DNA of 64,000 nucleotides. Source: an uncultured Acidobacteriia bacterium. GTDB taxonomy: Bacteria > Acidobacteriota > Terriglobia > Bryobacterales > Bryobacteraceae. The notes under the pieces were generated by a model. It did no database searches and was not told the origin of the DNA. It saw only the letters and a program-made list of their open reading frames with translations. This document shows, piece by piece, positions 43,813 through 52,935 of this stretch (the stretch's first letter is position 1; each line of letters opens with the position of its first letter). The translations under genes were made by a program, and so were the position numbers. Where the stretch lies: contig CAIYHG010000106.1 in NCBI GenBank assembly GCA_903925975.1, forward strand, positions 1 to 64,000, read 5' to 3'.

Positions 43813-46221
43813 TTGAACAAGAGCTTAGAAATCCTCGAATACGACGCGCTCAGGCAACTCGTGGGCCGCTACGTCTCTAGCGCCGGAGGCCGCCGCGAAC
43901 TCGACCGTGTGCAGCCGTCGGCGAACTTGGAGCGGCTGACCGAAGATCTGGCCGAGGCGGCCGAGGCCATCGAGTACGCGAGGACGGCGGCGCGTCCGCA
44001 TGCTGCAGGGCGCGGCGCCGCGATTCGTATCGATTTCAACGGCCTGCCGGATATCGAACCCGCGGCGCAGAAACTGCGAATCGAAGGCGCCAGCCTGGAG
44101 CCGAAGGAAATCTTCGACCTGTTCTCATTTCTTGATCGCGCTGCGGACGCGAAATCGGTTCTCACGGCGGTCGCGGAGCGGTTCCCACGGCTCGGCCGGC
44201 GGGGGCAAACCCTGGGGGATTTCCGCGCGCTGCTGAAGGACCTCGAAGGCAAGATTCTCCCCGATGGAAGCGTCGCGGATCACGCCAGCGTGGCGCTGAA
44301 TCGCCTGCGGCGGGATATCGAGCGGCAGAAGAAATCGATCCAGGAATCGCTCGAACGGTTCCTGCGCGCGCACAAGGAAGAGGGCGTTCTCCAGGAAGAG
44401 TTCGTCACCATCCGGAACGAGCGCTTCGTCGTTCCCATCATCGCCGGGCAGAGAAAGAAGCTCGATGGAGTGATTCACGGCGCGAGTTCCAGCGGCCACA
44501 CGCTCTTTGTCGAGCCGCTCGAAACCATCGACCTCAACAACGACTTGGTGCGGCTGTTTGAAGACGAGGCGCGCGAAGTGCACCGCATCCTGCTCGAAAT
44601 CACGGACCGGATGCGCGGCTACGCCGATTCGATCCGCGCGTCGTGCCAGGTAATGGCGCAACTGGATCTGATCTTCGCCAAGGCGCGGTTCGCCATGGAG
44701 TTCGATTGCGCCATTCCGCGTTTCGGACCGCGGCTGCTCTTGAAAGACGCGCGCCATCCCCTGCTCGAAGACGTGTTGCGAAGGCGGCGAAAGACCGCCG
44801 TACCCATCTCCTTGGAGTTGGACCGCGAGCGGCGCACGCTGCTCATCAGCGGTCCGAACACCGGCGGCAAGACCGTGACCCTGAAGACCGTGGGGCTGCT
44901 CAGCCTGATGGCGCAATCCGCGCTCCCGGTTCCGGCGGCGGACGCCGAGTTTCCCCTTTTCGAGCAGGTGCTAGCAGATATAGGGGATTACCAGTCGATA
45001 CAGGAGAACCTGAGCACCTTTTCGGCGCACGTTTCGAATATTCGCGAGATGGCGCTCGATGTAACGCCCGATTCGCTGGTGCTGCTCGACGAATTGGGCG
45101 CCGCGACCGATCCCGAGGAGGGCGGAGCGCTGGGCGTAGCCGTGGTGGAGCACTTCCGCGCCGCGGGAGCCCTCACGCTGGTTTCGACGCACCTGCTGGC
45201 GCTGAAGATCTACGGTGCCTCCACGGAAGGCGTGTTGAACGGATCGATGGGCTTCGACGAGCAGACCTTCGAGCCCACCTACCACCTGCGGCTCGGCCTG
45301 CCGGGGAAGTCCGCGGGCCTCGAGATTGCGACCCGTTTGGGAATGCCCGAAGACATCATGCTGCGGGCGCGCGAATCCATGAGCGACCGCGGGCGCGACG
45401 TGTCGCGGTTTCTCTCCGAACTCCAAACGCGCATAGAGCAGAACCAGGCGCTGGAGCAAACGCTGCGGAGCCAACAGGCGCACCTTGAGCGCAGGGAACG
45501 GGAAATCGCAGCGGAGTGGGAAACGCGGGAGAAGGCCAAGCTCAAAGAACTGGAGCGCCGCACCGACATGGCTCTGGCGCGCTTTGAGGAACAAGCGCAG
45601 GAGACGATTGGCAAAATCGCCCAAAACTCCGACCGGCGCAAGGCCGAACAGGAGGCCCTACGCAAGGTCTCCAAGGCAAAGCGCGAACTGCGCGAAGATT
45701 TCGAAACCACCGTCCTCTCAACCGGCGAGGATTCCCGGCGCGGCGAGATTCAGCCGCTGCGGATCGAGGAAGGCGCGCGAGTGCGTCTGCGGGACGTCCG
45801 CGACCCGGCGCGCGTACGCCGTGTGCTGGGCAACGGCAAGTTCGAAGTGGATGCCGGCTTCATGAAGATGCAGGTGTCGTTGGACGACGTAATCGAAGTG
45901 CTGCCTGAAGCCGGCGCCCCCAACAGCAAACTGCCCAAGAACGTCACTTACCGCCCCGCCCCCGAACTGGCCCCCGTGCATCAGGAAATCAACGTCATCG
46001 GCCAGCGTGCCGAAGAAGCCTGTGAAGCAGTGGACCAATTCCTGGACCGGGCAGTCATGGCCACCGCCAGCCGCGTCCGAATCGTCCACGGCCACGGCAT
46101 GGGCATCCTGAAGAAAGCCATATCAGAACTACTGACCCGCCACCCCCACGTGTCCCGTTTCTACCCAGCCCCCCAGCAGGAAGGCGGGGCCGGGGCTACG
46201 ATTGTGGACATCAGGGATTAG
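43813..46221 (+). CDS. mutS2: MutS2 family protein
   Basis: This 802-residue MutS2 starts at TTG. The N-terminus LEYDALRQLVGRYVSSAGGR, the clamp region, and the ATPase domain with Walker A GPNTGGKTVTLKTVG (near residue 345) and DELGAATDPEEGGALG are all present. A long coiled coil lies at about 525-640, and the C-terminal Smr nuclease-type domain has INVIGQRAEEACEAVDQFLD and VHGHGMGILKKAI. MutS2 is not a mismatch-repair protein; it limits recombination or rescues collided ribosomes. The Smr LDLHG-like motif is changed to INVIG, as in some families. Confidence 0.95.
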   Translation: MNKSLEILEYDALRQLVGRYVSSAGGRRELDRVQPSANLERLTEDLAEAAEAIEYARTAARPHAAGRGAAIRIDFNGLPDIEPAAQKLRIEGASLEPKEIFDLFSFLDRAADAKSVLTAVAERFPRLGRRGQTLGDFRALLKDLEGKILPDGSVADHASVALNRLRRDIERQKKSIQESLERFLRAHKEEGVLQEEFVTIRNERFVVPIIAGQRKKLDGVIHGASSSGHTLFVEPLETIDLNNDLVRLFEDEAREVHRILLEITDRMRGYADSIRASCQVMAQLDLIFAKARFAMEFDCAIPRFGPRLLLKDARHPLLEDVLRRRRKTAVPISLELDRERRTLLISGPNTGGKTVTLKTVGLLSLMAQSALPVPAADAEFPLFEQVLADIGDYQSIQENLSTFSAHVSNIREMALDVTPDSLVLLDELGAATDPEEGGALGVAVVEHFRAAGALTLVSTHLLALKIYGASTEGVLNGSMGFDEQTFEPTYHLRLGLPGKSAGLEIATRLGMPEDIMLRARESMSDRGRDVSRFLSELQTRIEQNQALEQTLRSQQAHLERREREIAAEWETREKAKLKELERRTDMALARFEEQAQETIGKIAQNSDRRKAEQEALRKVSKAKRELREDFETTVLSTGEDSRRGEIQPLRIEEGARVRLRDVRDPARVRRVLGNGKFEVDAGFMKMQVSLDDVIEVLPEAGAPNSKLPKNVTYRPAPELAPVHQEINVIGQRAEEACEAVDQFLDRAVMATASRVRIVHGHGMGILKKAISELLTRHPHVSRFYPAPQQEGGAGATIVDIRD

Positions 46222-46295
46222 CCCGCTCTTCTCACACGTCTTTCGCCGTGCCGAAAAGCGCGAGCGCGAAAAAGGAACGGGCCTTAGACGGTGCG

Positions 46296-46313
46296 GCCGA
46301 TCCCGGGATCGGC
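46296..46313. terminator. 18-bp perfect palindrome between converging mutS2 and kinase genes
   Basis: GCCGATCCCGGGATCGGC folds into a hairpin on either strand, three bases before the kinase stop and 75 bp after mutS2. It could end transcription from both sides, though no T run is seen. Confidence 0.4.
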
Positions 46314-46316
46314 TCT

Positions 46317-49106
46317 TCACTTCAGATCTCTAATCATCACCACGTCGCTGGTGACGGAATACCGCGCTACCGCCAGCTTCTTGCCGTCGCGCGACTCGGC
46401 TACGTCGCTGATCACATCGCTCTGAAAGTTCGTCACTTGTCTCGCTTCGCCGCCATCCAGGGGCTGCCGCCAGACGTTCGACACGCCGCCGCTGGTCTTC
46501 CAGAACAATAGAGACTTGCTGTCCGCGGACCATCGCCAGTTGCCCATTCCGAGATCGAAGCTCCTGATGAGCTGCCCTCCGGTGGCCGGGATGATCCTGA
46601 CCTTACTCGGAACGCCGGACCATTCGTCCACGAGGACTAATGTTCCATCCGGAGAGACAGACGTCCACCCGTACTCGTTCCATATACGGGCCGGGGGGCC
46701 GCCGTCGATCGGCATTCGCCACACGCCCCCGGTTTTCGGATCAGCTGAGCCGTAGGTCAGCCAGGTCCCGTCCGGGGAACAGGACGCACCGAACTCGCCC
46801 TCACCGTTGGTCAACTTCCGGGCATTGTTCCCGTCGAGATCAGAGGTCCAGGCGTTGGCGGTCCCACGGGATGACAGAAATACAATGCGGCCCTCGCCAC
46901 AAGCGCTTGGAATCGCATCGTAAGCGCCCTCAGTTGTGAGCTGCCGCTGGCTCGTACCGTCCGCCGCGGTGATCCAGAGGCGCAGGGCGTACGTACTGTC
47001 TGGGGCCGTGAAAACGATGCTGCCATTGCCGGCCCAGTCCAATTGGACGAAGTTAGTACGCAGGCGGCGGGTGATCTCGCGAATGCTCCCGACCTCACTG
47101 CTCGAACCCGTCCAGATGCCAGTGGTGTAATCGTTCTGCACAGTTACCAGTGCGCTGGCATCCCCGGTCAAGCTGATGTCGCTGTATTCGTTCACGTCAT
47201 TCGTAATCCTGCGCGTAGCGCCTCCCGGATAGGAGACATACCAGAGTTGGACGGGGCCGCCGCCGCAGTGTTCGGAGGCGAGGATCATAAGCCCGTGACC
47301 GTCCGGCATCCATCTCACCGCCGAAATGAAGCCCCAGGTGCGGGTTCCAATGCGCTTTTCCCCACCGCCTTCCGCAGGCATGGCCGCCAGGTAGTGAGAG
47401 TACCCGCCCCGGTATGACTCAATGCTATACGCCAGGGTCTTGCCGTCCGGGGACCAATCCGTCAGGCCGAAGTCTTCCGGCCACTGGCGCGAGGCCACTT
47501 GGCGTTCGCCGGCGCCATCCACCTTCGCAATGGACAGGACGGAACCAGCAGCACCTGCGAACCTGATAAAGACGAGTCGTTTCTCGTCCGGCGAGACGCG
47601 CACACTCATTGTGTTGGCGAGCGGCGCCAGCTTCCGGGCGTCGCCGCTTGGCACCGGCATCATGTACAGCGTTGACGGAGGCGTGCCCGTGTCAAATACG
47701 TAGTAGAGGACATTGCCGTCGTGCGAAAACTGCAGATTGCTGAATGTCCCTTGGACGGGGGGAAGCATCGGCACGTTGCTCCCGGTAGCCGCGTTGCGTA
47801 GCGAGAGGATGCTCATGACTCCGTCCGCGACGGCATGGGCCACGTACTTGCCGTCGGGCGAGATGGCCGCCGCAGTGGCTTTCCCTGAGTCCGTCAACCG
47901 GGTGGGCTCCACTCGAGCGAAAGGCCCCGCAGGACGCTGCGCCTGCCAGAGGTACAACATAATCGCCGCCAGTACCGCGAGAACGGCGAGGCCGGCCGCC
48001 CACAGCCAGCGGGGCCGTTTTGCCGGGCTTGACCCCGCACGCCCCAGCTGGCCCAAGTCCGATTCCTCCTTCAGTTCCTCCAGTTCAACCTTCACGTCCC
48101 CCATGTGCTGGAAGCGACGCGCCGGGTCTTTGCGCAGGCACCTGGCGACGACCCTTTCCAGTTTCTGCGGAATCCCGGCGGGAAGCGGAGGAGGCTCCAG
48201 GCGCTGAATCGCCGCCAGCGTCAAGGCTTGGCTTTCCCGCCGGAACGCCCGTTTCCCGGTCAGCATCTCGTAGAGCACCGCCCCGAAACTGAAAATGTCG
48301 CTGCGCGCATCTACCTTCTTCCCTTCGGCCTGCTCCGGCGACATGTAGCTCACCGTGCCCACGATCGCGCCCAGTTCCGCGGACGCCTGCTCCATGCGCG
48401 CGGAGTCTTCAGGATTTACAGCGGCTTCGGTCAGCTTCGCCAGGCCGAAGTCCAGCACCTTCACCCGGCCCTCCGCGGTCACCATCACATTGCCCGGCTT
48501 GAGGTCGCGGTGCACGATGCCTGCCGCGTGCGCTTTGGCCATCGCATCGGCGATCTGGATAGCGTACCTCAGGGCCTCGTTCAGCTTCAGCCCCTTGCGG
48601 CCGATCAACGCGTCGAGCGTCTTGCCTTCCACATACTCCATGGCAATCAGGTCAATGCCATCGGTCTGCTGGATGTCGTAAACCGTAATGATGTTGGGGT
48701 GGTTTAACGCGGAGGCTGCGCGGGCCTCCCGGATCAGCCGCTGGTGACGCTCCGGATCTGCCGCGTGTTCGCTGGGCAACACCTTCAGCGCCACCGGGCG
48801 GTGCAGTTGCGTGTCGTAGGCACGATACACAACCCCCATCCCGCCCTCGCCCAGTTTGGCCTCCACGCGGTAATGGCCGATCGTGCCGTGCAGCGCGAAA
48901 GTGGGTTCGGCAACCCGCTCCAGGATGCCGGCCACGGGGCTTTGCAGTTCGGAGCAATCCTGGTCGGCGAGCAGTTGCTGGATCTTGTCGCGCAGGGCCG
49001 TATCCGAGCCGCAGGTCTCGTCCAGGAAAGTCGCACGCTCGGCTTCGGGCTTCTCCAGCGCGGCATTGAAGAGTTCTTTGATCCGCGTCCACTGCTCTGG
49101 GGTCAT
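46317..49106 (-). CDS. serine/threonine protein kinase with TolB/WD40-like beta-propeller
   Basis: This 929-residue protein begins with a helical N-terminus (about 1-75), then a PknB-type kinase domain: LGEGGMGVVYRAYD, VALKVLP, HRDLKPGNVM, the DFG motif in VKVLDFGLAKL and the activation segment GTVSYMSPEQAEG. A single membrane helix follows (about 390-412). The outer part is a propeller of repeated ISPDGKYVAHA, SPDEKRLVF, WSPDGKTLAYS, SPDGTWLTY-type blades. It is a transmembrane kinase with a sensor outside the cytoplasm. The start at MTPEQWTRIKELF overlaps the ECF sigma gene by ATGA, so the two are coupled. Confidence 0.93.
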   Translation of the reverse strand: MTPEQWTRIKELFNAALEKPEAERATFLDETCGSDTALRDKIQQLLADQDCSELQSPVAGILERVAEPTFALHGTIGHYRVEAKLGEGGMGVVYRAYDTQLHRPVALKVLPSEHAADPERHQRLIREARAASALNHPNIITVYDIQQTDGIDLIAMEYVEGKTLDALIGRKGLKLNEALRYAIQIADAMAKAHAAGIVHRDLKPGNVMVTAEGRVKVLDFGLAKLTEAAVNPEDSARMEQASAELGAIVGTVSYMSPEQAEGKKVDARSDIFSFGAVLYEMLTGKRAFRRESQALTLAAIQRLEPPPLPAGIPQKLERVVARCLRKDPARRFQHMGDVKVELEELKEESDLGQLGRAGSSPAKRPRWLWAAGLAVLAVLAAIMLYLWQAQRPAGPFARVEPTRLTDSGKATAAAISPDGKYVAHAVADGVMSILSLRNAATGSNVPMLPPVQGTFSNLQFSHDGNVLYYVFDTGTPPSTLYMMPVPSGDARKLAPLANTMSVRVSPDEKRLVFIRFAGAAGSVLSIAKVDGAGERQVASRQWPEDFGLTDWSPDGKTLAYSIESYRGGYSHYLAAMPAEGGGEKRIGTRTWGFISAVRWMPDGHGLMILASEHCGGGPVQLWYVSYPGGATRRITNDVNEYSDISLTGDASALVTVQNDYTTGIWTGSSSEVGSIREITRRLRTNFVQLDWAGNGSIVFTAPDSTYALRLWITAADGTSQRQLTTEGAYDAIPSACGEGRIVFLSSRGTANAWTSDLDGNNARKLTNGEGEFGASCSPDGTWLTYGSADPKTGGVWRMPIDGGPPARIWNEYGWTSVSPDGTLVLVDEWSGVPSKVRIIPATGGQLIRSFDLGMGNWRWSADSKSLLFWKTSGGVSNVWRQPLDGGEARQVTNFQSDVISDVAESRDGKKLAVARYSVTSDVVMIRDLK

Positions 49107-49681
49107 TGCGGCCTCCCTTCGGACAGCTCCGAGCGCAGCCAAGCCCGGGCCATCGCCCAATGCCGCCTGACGGTGCGGGCCGAGATTCCGAGCGCCTCAG
49201 CCGCTTCCTCCACCGACATCCCCCCGAAATATCGCATCTCGACGATTCGCGCCAATTGTGCGTCCAGCTCGGACAACCGGTCCAGGGCTTCGTCCACAGC
49301 GAGCAGTTCCTCCGTTTTCTGAGGCGTCGTGCCCAGGAGCCGGTCCCGCTCGTCGATGCGGACCGCCCCGCCACCGCGTTTGGCCGCCACCCGCTCCCGC
49401 GCATAGTCCACCAGGATCCGCCGCATGATTTGGGCCGACACCCCCATGAACTGCGCCCGATTCTGCCAGTCGGCCCGATCCTGGCCCGCCAGCCGCAAAT
49501 AGGCTTCGTGGACCAGGGCCGTGGGCTGCAGGGTATGCCCGATGCGCTCGTCGCGCAGGTAGTGGCCGGCCAACTGGCGCAGCTCTTTGTAGATCAAGGG
49601 CAGCAGTTGGGCAAGGGCATCCTTCCGGCCTAGCTTGAGCTCGGCCAGCAGCAGAGTCACCTCGCCTCGGGAATCGGACAT
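49103..49681 (-). CDS. ECF-type RNA polymerase sigma factor
   Basis: This 192-residue sigma factor has region 2 with LLPLIYKELRQLAGHYLRDE, TLQPTALVHEAYLRL and FMGVSAQIMRRILVDYARER, and region 4 with IVEMRYFGGMSVEEAAEALG followed by ISARTVRRHWAMARAWL. The pattern is that of the ECF group widespread in Acidobacteriota and Planctomycetes that is encoded beside Ser/Thr kinases instead of an anti-sigma factor. Translational coupling to the kinase suggests that phosphorylation controls it. The start was set at MSDSRGEVTLLLAEL; the frame is open further upstream but runs into the divergent gene. Confidence 0.92.
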   Translation of the reverse strand: MSDSRGEVTLLLAELKLGRKDALAQLLPLIYKELRQLAGHYLRDERIGHTLQPTALVHEAYLRLAGQDRADWQNRAQFMGVSAQIMRRILVDYARERVAAKRGGGAVRIDERDRLLGTTPQKTEELLAVDEALDRLSELDAQLARIVEMRYFGGMSVEEAAEALGISARTVRRHWAMARAWLRSELSEGRPQ

Positions 49682-49801
49682 AACCGTCTCCCTGCCGGGT
49701 TCGAGGCCGCGGTTTCGCGGCTTGCACGTATTATCGCCCCCGGAAATCCGAATTTGGCCGCTTTTTTTTGCTGCTCCCGCGTTACGGCCAGGAGGAGTGA
49801 G

Positions 49802-50401
49802 ATGAAAAAGGCACTGATCGTCGGAATGATAGTCCTGGCGGGATGGGCTGCGCGGGAAGGAAAGGGCTCGGACAAAAAGGATTTGTTCGTGGTCGCCTAC
49901 CACAACTATGCCGGCGTGCCGCCAGAAGTACTGCAGATGACCCAAACAGACGTGGCGATGATCTTCGACAAGGCAGGGATAGAGCTTGAATGGGTAGCGC
50001 TGCCTGTGCCCGGACACGACACCGGGCCGGCAGTATATTGGCCGTCGGCGACACCGATGTGCTTTCTGAGACTCATGCCGGACTCCATGCTCAAACCGTT
50101 TCGGCGCTCCGACGACGAACTCGGGTTTGCCTCAGGCCCGAACGTCTACATTCACGCGGAGCATATCCAGCGATTGGCCGACCGAGCCAAATTCTCCTCT
50201 GCCAAACTCCTCGGTTACATAGTGGCGCACGAAATCGGGCATGTGCTGCTCGGAGGGGGCGGACATTCCAGCGCCGGCATCATGCGCCCGAAGATTGGAC
50301 CGGCGGCGCTTTTGCATCTCGAATGGCCAGTCCAGTCGTTCAGCCCGGCCGAGGCCAGGCGCTTGAGTGACGGATTGCTCCGGGCATGGCTGAGCTATTA
50401 G
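49802..50401 (+). CDS. secreted zinc metalloprotease-like protein
   Basis: This 199-residue protein has a short signal-like N-terminus (MKKALIVGMIVLAGWAA) and the zinc motif HEIGHVLLGGGGHSSAGIM: His143, Glu144 and His147, a possible third ligand His155, and Met161 as Met-turn candidate. Metzincins have HExxHxxGxxH; here the third His is two residues further off. The pattern recurs, as I recall, in small acidobacterial proteins of unknown substrate. AGGAGGAG just upstream of ATG 49802 fixes the start. It is divergent from the ECF sigma gene. Confidence 0.7.
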   Translation: MKKALIVGMIVLAGWAAREGKGSDKKDLFVVAYHNYAGVPPEVLQMTQTDVAMIFDKAGIELEWVALPVPGHDTGPAVYWPSATPMCFLRLMPDSMLKPFRRSDDELGFASGPNVYIHAEHIQRLADRAKFSSAKLLGYIVAHEIGHVLLGGGGHSSAGIMRPKIGPAALLHLEWPVQSFSPAEARRLSDGLLRAWLSY

Positions 50402-50925
50402 CCGGATAGCGCAATGCGCGGCAGGTTGTGACAAGAAACGTTCGCACTCTACCGGAAGTGACGCGGGGCAGGCATCCTGGGAAGAACGCGGAATGCTGAT
50501 CGCCGTGGCAGTTTCGATAGGGCGGTTTGAAAGGGGCCGCTTGCGCTCCCAGCGGACGCGGCCGTGCATGTATTTTGACGGTGTTTTGGTGCTTTCGCAC
50601 CACGCCTCGGCGGCTGCCGGAGACTCGCGAACTAACGCTGTGCGAGGCGCCGAGTCGATGCTCCACCGCACACTGCTTCGAAGCAAGCACGTTTCAGTAT
50701 GGATGTAGGCACGCCCTTGGCGCACGCGTACCGTCCGCCGCGCAATCGGCTCCGTTCAAACGGTGTTATTGGAAACCGGGGTTCCGGTCGTTACACAATG
50801 TCTCGGGCCCGGTTCCATCTGGTGCGGCGCATTGCCGGAGCGCATTAGTGCCAGCCAAGAGTCAGCCCGCCCATGTCTGGCTCACGGACCTTTCTCCGCC
50901 AAGCAAATCCGAGAATCAACCAGCG
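50402..50925. other. 524-bp region without a convincing gene
   Basis: Several short frames cross this stretch on both strands, but none has a ribosome site together with a recognisable domain, and their composition (many Arg, Pro, Cys, His) looks like out-of-frame reading. A small hairpin TGGTGC-TTTC-GCACCA lies at 50587-50602. The region separates the metalloprotease gene from the last gene of the flagellar cluster. Confidence 0.5.
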
Positions 50926-51321
50926 TTACAGGTTCCGGATCACCATGCGATGCACCTTTAGCAGTAGATCGACTTCCTGGCGCGGCATGGAGAGGGTGCC
51001 GGCGATTTGCTCCAGGCTTTCGCCTCGGCGGTGCATCCGCAAAGCCTGCGATCGCTTGTTCAAGTTCATCCCAGACCTGAATTCGGAGGGCGTGGGCGCC
51101 GGAGGCGTTTCCGCACGGATTACCTGCACCTCGCGAGCGCAGCCTTCGAGCTCCAAGCGGAGCGACTGAAGTGCGGCCTCGTATTCCTGCCTGAGGGCGG
51201 CTGCGCTATCGCGCGACGAATGGGCTACGCGGCTGGCAAAGAAGAGTGTCGCCAGGCTGGCTGCCAGGCTGGCGAGGGCAAGGCCCGCGACTAAAGCTAA
51301 CGGCGCGGCGGCGAGGATCAT
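50926..51321 (-). CDS. membrane protein with C-terminal HTH-like segment (DUF2802-like), flagellar cluster
   Basis: This 131-residue protein has an N-terminal membrane helix (MILAAAPLALVAGLALASLA), a coiled-coil stretch (about 38-70), and a C-terminal helix-turn-helix-like motif at about 95-130: LRMHRRGESLEQIAGTLSMP followed by RQEVDLLLKVHRMV. That C-terminal pattern is the one I associate with DUF2802-type proteins of flagellar operons. It overlaps the FliN/FliY-like gene by four bases and is the last gene of the minus-strand flagellar run. Function unknown. Confidence 0.7.
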   Translation of the reverse strand: MILAAAPLALVAGLALASLAASLATLFFASRVAHSSRDSAAALRQEYEAALQSLRLELEGCAREVQVIRAETPPAPTPSEFRSGMNLNKRSQALRMHRRGESLEQIAGTLSMPRQEVDLLLKVHRMVIRNL

Positions 51322-52166
51322 GGAATGCTCCTGAGCCGGTCTTGCCGGCTGGCAATCTGTTGAATTCGGACCCCATAGTTGCCTTCGACTACAACCACCT
51401 CGCCCCGCGCGATGAGACAGCGATTCACCAGCACGTCGACCGGTTCGCTTACGTCGCGATCCAGTTCGACGATGGACCCTGTAGTGAGCTTCAGGACGTC
51501 CTTCATGGGCAGGTGAATTCGTCCGAACGAAATACTGACCGGCAACTCGATATCGAGCAGCAGGTCCATCGTGCGCGACCGCGGCTCGGGCGCCTGGACC
51601 GCAGCAGGCTCCGTACTCTCCGGGCCGGCTTGAGACCTGGATGCGGCCTCCACCAGCGCGGGGCTCAGCGCCAGAGTCAACGCAGCCATTTGGGTTCCGG
51701 AGAGCGTTACGAAGAAGGACGCGTAATCGCGCACCTCAGGTCCCGGGGCCCTCTCCTGGCCGCCTTCGCACACCACGCTGACGCCAAAATGATCGCTGGC
51801 CGAGCGCGCCATCGCCGATAGGGATTGGCTTACGATTTCAAGCCACGTATTCCTCGCCTCCGGCAATTCCACTGTGTCCAGACCAGCGGCCTTGAGCGTT
51901 ACGCCGCCGGCGAACTCCCAAGCCGACCGCGGCGTGCCAACCCAGACGGTGGCGCCGGGAACGAACTGCAACGGCTGTTCCCACCACAGTTCTTCCTCGG
52001 CCGCCTTGTCGGCGCCCGGGTGCGCGGCGGGTTCCCAGCGGATCTCGGGCTTAGAATCGGCCATCGATTCGATGGACTGGCTAAGGCCTTCGGCCCAGGC
52101 GTCGACAAGCCGCCGGGCGCCGTCGGAACCGGATAGACGGGCATGGGGTGCGGATTCTTGGGTCAT
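51318..52166 (-). CDS. FliN/FliY-like flagellar motor switch protein with long N-terminal region
   Basis: This 282-residue protein ends in a SpoA/FliN domain (about 205-275): LLLDIELPVSISFGRIHLPM, KLTTGSIVELDRDVSEPVDV, LIARGEVVVVEGNYGVRIQQ. The first 190 residues resemble no C-ring domain that I recognise with certainty and are poor in charged repeats; a CheC/FliY-type phosphatase core motif was not found. It would sit in the C-ring with the shorter FliN encoded at 59365-59613. The start ATG 52166 overlaps the fliA stop by ATGA. Confidence 0.8.
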   Translation of the reverse strand: MTQESAPHARLSGSDGARRLVDAWAEGLSQSIESMADSKPEIRWEPAAHPGADKAAEEELWWEQPLQFVPGATVWVGTPRSAWEFAGGVTLKAAGLDTVELPEARNTWLEIVSQSLSAMARSASDHFGVSVVCEGGQERAPGPEVRDYASFFVTLSGTQMAALTLALSPALVEAASRSQAGPESTEPAAVQAPEPRSRTMDLLLDIELPVSISFGRIHLPMKDVLKLTTGSIVELDRDVSEPVDVLVNRCLIARGEVVVVEGNYGVRIQQIASRQDRLRSIP

Positions 52167-52918
52167 GCGCTCAGCGCTCCTCTTCTGGCGGTCCATCCCG
52201 AGGCCATATTAGCCCTCAGGCGCGCGATGGCCTGAGACTTGAGTTGCGAGATTCGCGATTCGTGCACGCCAATGACGGAGGCAATTTCGCGCAGGGTCAG
52301 CTCGTCTTTGTAATAAAGGCTCAGGACGGTGCGCTCCACTTCCGGAATGCCCTCGATTGCATCGGCCAGCGCGCGTTCCAGTTCGGCGCGTTCGAATAGC
52401 GCGGAGGGCAGCTTGTCTTCGTTATCGGCAACGTAGTGCAGCAGGTCCTTGCCCGGCTGCCCCGGCGCGGCGTCAAGGCTGCCTATGTTCAGCGCGCGGA
52501 TTTCGAGCAGCCATTCCCGGTATTCCTCGATCGTAATCTTGAGCTGAGCGGCGATTTCTTCCTCGGTCGGCGACCGCTTCAGAACCTGCTCCGCCTGCGC
52601 GATGGCGGCGTCGATCTGCTTCGCTCGCCGTCTCTTCTGGCGCGGAGCCCAGTCGAGGCCGCGCAGGCTGTCGAGAATGGCTCCGCGGATCTTATATTCG
52701 GCGTAGGTTTTGAGCTTGACGTTCTGCCCAGGGTCGAAGTGGTCGATTGCGGCTATTAACCCGAGCACTCCGGCCGAAATGAGGTCCTCGAGCGCGATGC
52801 TGTCGGGCAACCGCTCCTGAATGCGCCGGGCGATGAGGCGAACCTGGGGCAGATGCTCTAATATGAGGCGCTCGCGTTCCTCGCCGTCTAGTTGTTCGGG
52901 CTGGGCATAGGCGTACAT
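52163..52918 (-). CDS. fliA: flagellar sigma factor FliA (sigma-28)
   Basis: FliA (251 residues) directs RNA polymerase to late flagellar and chemotaxis promoters. Region 2 contains LISAGVLGLIAAIDHFDPGQ and KLKTYAEYKIRGAILDSLRG; region 3 has RSPTEEEIAAQLKITIEEY; region 4 has LSLYYKDELTLREIASVIGV and HESRISQLKSQAIARLR. The pattern RGAILDSLR is typical of the FliA/WhiG group. An anti-sigma factor FlgM is not seen in the window. Confidence 0.93.
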   Translation of the reverse strand: MYAYAQPEQLDGEERERLILEHLPQVRLIARRIQERLPDSIALEDLISAGVLGLIAAIDHFDPGQNVKLKTYAEYKIRGAILDSLRGLDWAPRQKRRRAKQIDAAIAQAEQVLKRSPTEEEIAAQLKITIEEYREWLLEIRALNIGSLDAAPGQPGKDLLHYVADNEDKLPSALFERAELERALADAIEGIPEVERTVLSLYYKDELTLREIASVIGVHESRISQLKSQAIARLRANMASGWTARRGALSA

Positions 52919-52935
52919 AATTCACCCCGGTTCGA

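Noticed and set aside
50132-50961. Short frames on both strands in the gap after the metalloprotease
   Set aside because: Cys/Arg/Pro-rich translations, no ribosome site, no domain; treated as non-coding.
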